Part shown: in pieces, positions 28,072 through 32,834 of the stretch
Layout of the letters: each line of letters opens with the position of its first letter
Numbering within the stretch: the first letter of the stretch is position 1
Origin: Alphaproteobacteria bacterium
Lineage (GTDB): Bacteria; Pseudomonadota; Alphaproteobacteria; UBA6615
Assembly: GCA_027297685.1 (NCBI GenBank)
Contig: JAPUHN010000056.1
Location: forward strand, 1-32,834
DNA length: 32,834 nt
Reading direction: 5' to 3'
Made by a program: the position numbers and the translations under genes
The notes under the pieces: generated by a model
Databases searched by the model: none
Told to the model about the DNA's origin: nothing
What the model saw: only the letters and a program-made list of their open reading frames with translations

Positions 28072-30050
28072 TGGTCACTGTCCTTACCGTCAATACCGTC
28101 GTCATCCGAATCGTCGAAGCCGCGGTCATCGCCAGCGAGCACCGCCCCGGCACTGTCGCGGCTGGTCACCCGCTCGATTCTCGAACCGGTGAACGTTTCG
28201 AGCGCCGCACGAACCACCGGATCCTGCGCCGCCTCCGCCCGTTCATTTTGTTCGTGGGCTGAATCTTGTTCTGCCAGCGTCGGCTCGCCCACGTCGCCCG
28301 ATACGCTGACTGACCAGTGGGCGCCACGCCAATCGCGCAAATAGTTCAACACTTCGCCGGCCAAGTTGCCCGGCGCCGAATCGCTTGGCCGAAATTCAAG
28401 GCGGCCGGGTTCGTAGGCAATCAGATGGACATTCATATAGAGGTGATTGCGCAACGCGATCTCGCGTTTCTCGGCGAACAGCGCGACCAGATCGCGAAAA
28501 CTTTTCGGGTCCGGTTCACGCGCTTCCACCGTCTGCAGCGACGGTTCGATGTCAGTTGCCACCGCGGCCATTATGGCCGATGGCGCGGCTGAAGCTTGCG
28601 GCGCCGACGGTGCATCACCGTCACGACCGGCGCTCGTCGGCGTCCTGGCGACCGAGGTGGCGTCACCGTTCGGTCCCGCCGGAGGCCCCGGCGGTGGCGT
28701 GGCATTGGGCTTTCCAGCGCTCTCGCGCAGGCGCGCCACGATATCAGCGGGTGACGGCAAATCGGCGGCGTAGGCCAGGCGAATTAAGACCATTTCGACC
28801 GCCGGCAGCGCCGTCGGCGCCCGCTGCGCCTCACCCAGACCCTTGAGCAGAATCTGCCACGCCCGCGACAGCACCGAGACCGGTAGCCGTTCCGCTAACG
28901 CGCGGCCGCGGGTCCGCTCGATTTCCGAAATCGTCGAATCGTCGGCAGTTTTGGGAACCAACTTGACCCGGGTAATCCAGTGGCTCAGCCCGAGCAAATC
29001 CTGCAGTACCGCGATCGGATCGGCGCCTGAATCGTAGAGCGCCCGCAGGTCTGTCAGCGCATCATCGGCGCGGCCAGCCATGACGGCCTCGAACAAATCG
29101 AAGACGCCGTTGGCGTCGGCCACCCCCAACATGGCGCGCACTTGCGCTTCGCTGGCGGTCGCCCCGCCGGAGCCGTAGGCCGCGATCGTCTGGTCGAGCA
29201 GCGAGAGACCATCGCGTACCGAGCCGTCGGCGGTGCGGGCGATCAGCCGCAATGCGCTTTCGTCGACCGACGCCGATTCCTTGGCGACGATATCGGTAAA
29301 GTGTTGTAGCAACTCGTCGGCAGCGACCCGCCGCAAGTCGAACCGCTGGCAGCGCGACAGAACAGTGACCGGCACTTTGCGGATTTCGGTAGTCGCGAAA
29401 ATGAACTTCACCTGCTCCGGCGGTTCCTCCAACGTTTTCAATAAGGCGTTGAAGGCATTGCGCGAGAGCATGTGCACTTCGTCGATGATGTAGACCTTGT
29501 AGCGGCCGAAGACCGGACGGTAGCGCACCCCATCGAGGATCTCGCGGATGTCGTCGACTCCGGTCCGGCTCGCCGCGTCGATCTCGATGACGTCGGGATG
29601 GCGATCCTCGGCAATCGCCAGGCACTGCTCGTCGTCGGCGTCGGGCGTGATGGTCGGCCCATCGGTCGCGTTCAGGCATTTGGCGATAATCCGCGCCGTC
29701 GTTGTTTTCCCGACTCCGCGTACGCCGGTCAAAATAAAGGCATGGGCGACCCGGTCGAGCTTGAACGCATTGGTCAGGGTCTGCACCAGGGCTTCCTGGC
29801 CGATCAGCTGATCAAAATTTTGGGGCCGATATTTGCGCGCCAGCACAACGTAGTCGCCATTGGACTCACCGGTTTCGACCGGCTGTGGCGATGCTGAATC
29901 TATCGATTCCGCCGGGGCGGCTGGGGCCGTTGCGGGCTCATCGAGAAAGCTGGATTGGTTGACGTCGTCGGTCGTCGGGCTACCGTCAGCAGACGTGGTG
30001 TCGTCTGAGTTCGGGTCATCGTTGGCCAGATCGTCGGAGTCGGCATGCAT
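28068..30050 (-). CDS. dnaX: DNA polymerase III subunit gamma/tau
   Basis: '[23 protein letters not shown]', Walker A '[18 protein letters not shown]', '[18 protein letters not shown]', '[53 protein letters not shown]'. ATG at 30050; the track uses a TTG at 30056. Confidence 0.97.
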   Translation of the reverse strand: MHADSDDLANDDPNSDDTTSADGSPTTDDVNQSSFLDEPATAPAAPAESIDSASPQPVETGESNGDYVVLARKYRPQNFDQLIGQEALVQTLTNAFKLDRVAHAFILTGVRGVGKTTTARIIAKCLNATDGPTITPDADDEQCLAIAEDRHPDVIEIDAASRTGVDDIREILDGVRYRPVFGRYKVYIIDEVHMLSRNAFNALLKTLEEPPEQVKFIFATTEIRKVPVTVLSRCQRFDLRRVAADELLQHFTDIVAKESASVDESALRLIARTADGSVRDGLSLLDQTIAAYGSGGATASEAQVRAMLGVADANGVFDLFEAVMAGRADDALTDLRALYDSGADPIAVLQDLLGLSHWITRVKLVPKTADDSTISEIERTRGRALAERLPVSVLSRAWQILLKGLGEAQRAPTALPAVEMVLIRLAYAADLPSPADIVARLRESAGKPNATPPPGPPAGPNGDATSVARTPTSAGRDGDAPSAPQASAAPSAIMAAVATDIEPSLQTVEAREPDPKSFRDLVALFAEKREIALRNHLYMNVHLIAYEPGRLEFRPSDSAPGNLAGEVLNYLRDWRGAHWSVSVSGDVGEPTLAEQDSAHEQNERAEAAQDPVVRAALETFTGSRIERVTSRDSAGAVLAGDDRGFDDSDDDGIDGKDSDQ

Positions 30051-30090
30051 CGGCAATTGCGCGCCCCATGAGCGGGGTTGTAGGGTTCGA

Positions 30091-30193
30091 AGTGGAAGGC
30101 CGGTTTGAATACGACCCGGGCAAAACTCGTTACGGCTGCTTCCTTCCGGACCTGACCGGGTTGGCGAGACGCCCGTCCGCCCGACCTTCCAGG
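30091..30193 (-). ncRNA. ffs: Bacterial small signal recognition particle RNA (4.5S RNA)
   Basis: Minus strand contains the universal apical core GGTCAGGTCCGGAAGGAAGCAGCC. Flanking arms TGGAAGGTCGG (5') and CCGGCCTTCCA (3') pair to form the long hairpin. TATAGT -10-like element just upstream. Exact ends approximate. Confidence 0.95.
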
Positions 30194-30332
30194 CGCACTA
30201 TATCAGATCGCTCGCCGGGCGGAACCGGTGAGTGGGGATGAAATCACTATCGTACCGGCCAGCAAGCGTGCGGGCAGGCGTTGCGGCCATCAGCCGGTTA
30301 TGACAATTTCACGCCTCACATACGGTGCTTCC

Positions 30333-31247
30333 ATGACCCGCACGAACTTCTACGCCACCATCAATCTCGACCGCGCTGCCAATCAGCGCGGCGACAGCGA
30401 ATGGTTGTCAAACCTGTTGCGCGCGCCGGAAAGCCGGGTTCTGCCGTTGTGGCGCAGCCAAAGCCTGTTCACCACCGACGATGAGATGTCGATGGTCGAA
30501 CTCGATATTGCCCATATCGAGTCTTTGTCCAACGGTCACAACGAGCCGATTCTGCTCGGTCTGGTCGGCGAGACGGCGTATTTCAGCATCGACGTCAGTC
30601 ATGTGGAAAACCCCGCCGATCACCATATCTTGGGACAACAAGGCCAGTTCGCCGACTTGCGCCAAGTCGGCCCGATCATGGCGCGCGATGTGGGCAATCT
30701 TTTGGCCTATGCCCGTGGCATCGACTATTGGCACCAGCGCCATCGCCATTGCGGCGTCTGTGGCGCACCGACCCGCAGCGAATCGGCCGGACATCAGCGC
30801 CGTTGCACCGACGAGGGTTGCAACACGGTTCATTTTCCACGCACGGATACGGCCTGCATCGTGCTCGTCTACAATGACGACAATATTATTCTCGCCCGCG
30901 CCGAGCGCTTTCCGCCGCGCATGCAGTCGGTCCTTGCCGGTTTTCTCGAACCGGGCGAAAGCCTGGAAGACTGCGTGACGCGCGAGATATTGGAAGAGGT
31001 GGGGGTCAACGTGACCGACGTTACCTACCAGCATTCGCAACCCTGGCCCTTTCCCGCATCGTTGATGGTTGGTTTTCGCGCCCGCGCCGAGAATACCGAC
31101 TTGCACGCCGATCCCACCGAGCTGGTCTCCGCTGGCTGGTATAGCCGCGCGGCGCTAAAGGCAATTACGCCGGAGTCCGAACTACAGCTGCCGCGGGCCG
31201 ATTCGATTGCGCGGCGGCTAATCGAGGACTGGCTGGACGAGGCATAA
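30333..31247 (+). CDS. nudC: NAD(+)/NADH pyrophosphatase (Nudix)
   Basis: Zinc ribbon 'CGVCGAPTRSESAGHQRRCTDEGC', Nudix box 'GFLEPGESLEDCVTREILEEVGV', 'QPWPFPASLMVGF' NudC signature (SQPWPFPxS). Start assigned to the ATG at 30333 (MTRTNFYATINLDRAA). Confidence 0.94.
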   Translation: MTRTNFYATINLDRAANQRGDSEWLSNLLRAPESRVLPLWRSQSLFTTDDEMSMVELDIAHIESLSNGHNEPILLGLVGETAYFSIDVSHVENPADHHILGQQGQFADLRQVGPIMARDVGNLLAYARGIDYWHQRHRHCGVCGAPTRSESAGHQRRCTDEGCNTVHFPRTDTACIVLVYNDDNIILARAERFPPRMQSVLAGFLEPGESLEDCVTREILEEVGVNVTDVTYQHSQPWPFPASLMVGFRARAENTDLHADPTELVSAGWYSRAALKAITPESELQLPRADSIARRLIEDWLDEA

Positions 31248-31270
31248 CGGCAACCAACCCGGAGCGCACC

Positions 31271-32557
31271 ATGGATACCGAGAGTTTTCTTGTCATCGCC
31301 GCCGGACTTGTCGCGTTTGCGATGGTGTCCGGGAAATTGCGCGACACCATAATTACCCCACCGATGATATTCGCTGCCTTCGGGCTGGTTATCAGCGGTG
31401 CGGTTCTAGGGCTGGCCGATTTCGATTTCGACAACGACATCGTTCACACCCTAGCCGAACTCACTCTGGTCTTCGTCCTGTTCACCGACGCCGCGCGGAT
31501 CGATCTGCGGCTGCTGCGCCGCGATCATAATCTGCCGGTGCGATTGCTGGTCGGCGGGTTGCCGCTGACGATCATTGCCGGAACCCTGGTAGGCTTGGTT
31601 CTGCTCCCCGGCTTCACGCTGTGGCAGGCGGCGCTACTCGCCGCCATTCTGGCGCCGACCGATGCAGCGCTCGGTCAGGCCGTCGTCTCCAGCCCCTTGG
31701 TACCCGCCCGCATCCGGCAGGCGATCAATGTCGAAAGCGGCCTCAATGACGGCATCGCGCTACCCGTCGTGCTGCTGTTCGCCAGCCTGGCCAGCGCGGC
31801 CCATACCACCATCGACCCCGGCGAATGGATCCGCTTCGGTCTGATGCAGATCATCCTCGGGCCCGTTGTCGGCATTATCGTTGGCTGGCTTGGCGCAAAA
31901 GCCGCCGATTGGGCCGCGGGCAACGGCTGGATGTCGCCAGCGCTACAGGGACCGGCCGCCCTGGGCATCGCGCTGATCGCCTTTGCCACCGCCGAAATCA
32001 TCGGCGGCAACGGATTTATCAGCGCGTTCATTGCCGGCCTGGTACTGGGTAATACGGTGCGCGGGCAATGCGCCGCCTTGTTCGAATTCGCCGAGAGCGA
32101 AGGCCAGTTGCTAACCCTTCTGACATTCCTGGTGTTCGGCGCGGTCTTGCTGCCCACCCTCGGCGGTGGCGTAGACTGGCGGATCATCGTTTATGCGGTA
32201 CTCAGCCTGACTGTGATCCGCATGCTTCCGTCAGCGTTGGCGCTTTTCGGTACCGGCATCCGCGGGCCAACGACGCTGTTTCTCGGCTGGTTCGGGCCGC
32301 GCGGGCTGGCCTCGATCCTGTTCGCGCTGCTGGTTCTCGAAGAAGCGGATATTCCGCTGCGTGAGGAGATCCTGCAGATCACCATCGTCACGGTGGCCTT
32401 GAGCATTCTTGCGCACGGCATAACAGCCGCGCCGGCATCGCGCTGGTACGCCGGTATAGTGCGCCGTATGGGCGACTGCGAAGAAGCCAAACCGGTCAGC
32501 GAAATGCCCAGCCGGTTCGGTTCGGTGGCGGCCGACCAGGCGACACCGGATCGCTAA
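31271..32557 (+). CDS. Cation:proton antiporter, CPA1/NhaP-like
   Basis: 428 aa, multi-TM; 'LAELTLVFVLFTDAARIDLRLLRR', 'AAILAPTDAALGQAVVSSPLVPARIRQAINVESGLNDGIALPVVLLF', 'GWFGPRGLASILFALL'. Confidence 0.92.
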   Translation: MDTESFLVIAAGLVAFAMVSGKLRDTIITPPMIFAAFGLVISGAVLGLADFDFDNDIVHTLAELTLVFVLFTDAARIDLRLLRRDHNLPVRLLVGGLPLTIIAGTLVGLVLLPGFTLWQAALLAAILAPTDAALGQAVVSSPLVPARIRQAINVESGLNDGIALPVVLLFASLASAAHTTIDPGEWIRFGLMQIILGPVVGIIVGWLGAKAADWAAGNGWMSPALQGPAALGIALIAFATAEIIGGNGFISAFIAGLVLGNTVRGQCAALFEFAESEGQLLTLLTFLVFGAVLLPTLGGGVDWRIIVYAVLSLTVIRMLPSALALFGTGIRGPTTLFLGWFGPRGLASILFALLVLEEADIPLREEILQITIVTVALSILAHGITAAPASRWYAGIVRRMGDCEEAKPVSEMPSRFGSVAADQATPDR

Positions 32558-32582
32558 ATCACGTGCGGGTCGCACGGACGGT

Positions 32583-32610
32583 TTGGCATTGCGAAAGACA
32601 GTCCTATATT
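32583..32610 (+). promoter_or_regulatory. Putative sigma70-type promoter for the VOC gene
   Basis: TTGGCA (32583-32588), 16-nt spacer, TATATT (32605-32610), about 70 nt upstream of the start codon at 32680. Confidence 0.45.
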
Positions 32611-32679
32611 CCACGTCGTATGCGACCGTGTGACCAATTCGCACGGTAAAACCCAAGCGGCCAACGATGGAGGACCCCC

Positions 32680-32834
32680 ATGACGGAACAAGGCAAAGGC
32701 ACCGGTAAAGCGCGCGCGCTCGGCATCAATCACGTGGTGCTCGAGGTCGGCAATGTCGACGAAGCGCTCGAGTTCTATGGCGCAATCTTCGATTTTACCC
32801 TGCGGGGAAAAAGAGAGGGTCGCGCCTTTATCGA
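32680..32834 (+). CDS. VOC family protein (glyoxalase/bleomycin-resistance fold), N-terminal part, truncated by window edge
   Basis: Manual translation: MTEQGKGTGKARALGINHVVLEVGNVDEALEFYGAIFDFTLRGKREGRAFI... ; 'INHVVLEVGNVDEALEFYGAIF' is the classic VOC N-terminal beta-alpha motif. GGAGG-like SD upstream. Not in the ORF track. Confidence 0.85.
   Translation, partial: MTEQGKGTGKARALGINHVVLEVGNVDEALEFYGAIFDFTLRGKREGRAFI

Noticed and set aside
1-32834. CRISPR array, transposase, integrase, prophage, toxin-antitoxin or tRNA gene
   Set aside because: No regularly spaced repeats, no mobile-element or phage protein signatures and no recognisable tRNA cloverleaf were seen by eye; a dedicated scan would be needed to exclude small or degenerate elements.

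Overview
The window looks like a GC-rich alphaproteobacterial chromosome segment (Rhodospirillales-like by gene content and order; taxonomy is inference). Most of it is dense core housekeeping: rpmH-rnpA-yidD-yidC-engB-argB; a pyrimidine 5'-nucleotidase-like HAD gene with dapD, dapE and an uncharacterised membrane protein; truA-fmt-def; rmuC; a DUF4139 protein; 4.5S SRP RNA-dnaX-ybaB-recR; nudC; a CPA1-type antiporter; and the start of a VOC-fold gene. Less routine modules are: a Spy/CpxP-like gene followed by an MBL-fold gene, with an exact CpxR-type direct repeat upstream; a peptide-uptake/peptidase operon without ATPase subunits; a TVP38 / MerA-like flavoprotein / orphan histidine kinase run; and a translationally coupled PAS-PAS-GAF-GGDEF / DUF2336 pair. 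Three supported genes are absent from the ORF track: rpmH, the truncated MBL-fold gene and the truncated VOC gene. I found no CRISPR array, transposon, prophage or tRNA, and no clear case for a completely new system. The best leads are the DUF2336-cyclase pair, the CpxR-like box, and a DnaX that appears to have lost most of its zinc-binding cysteines.
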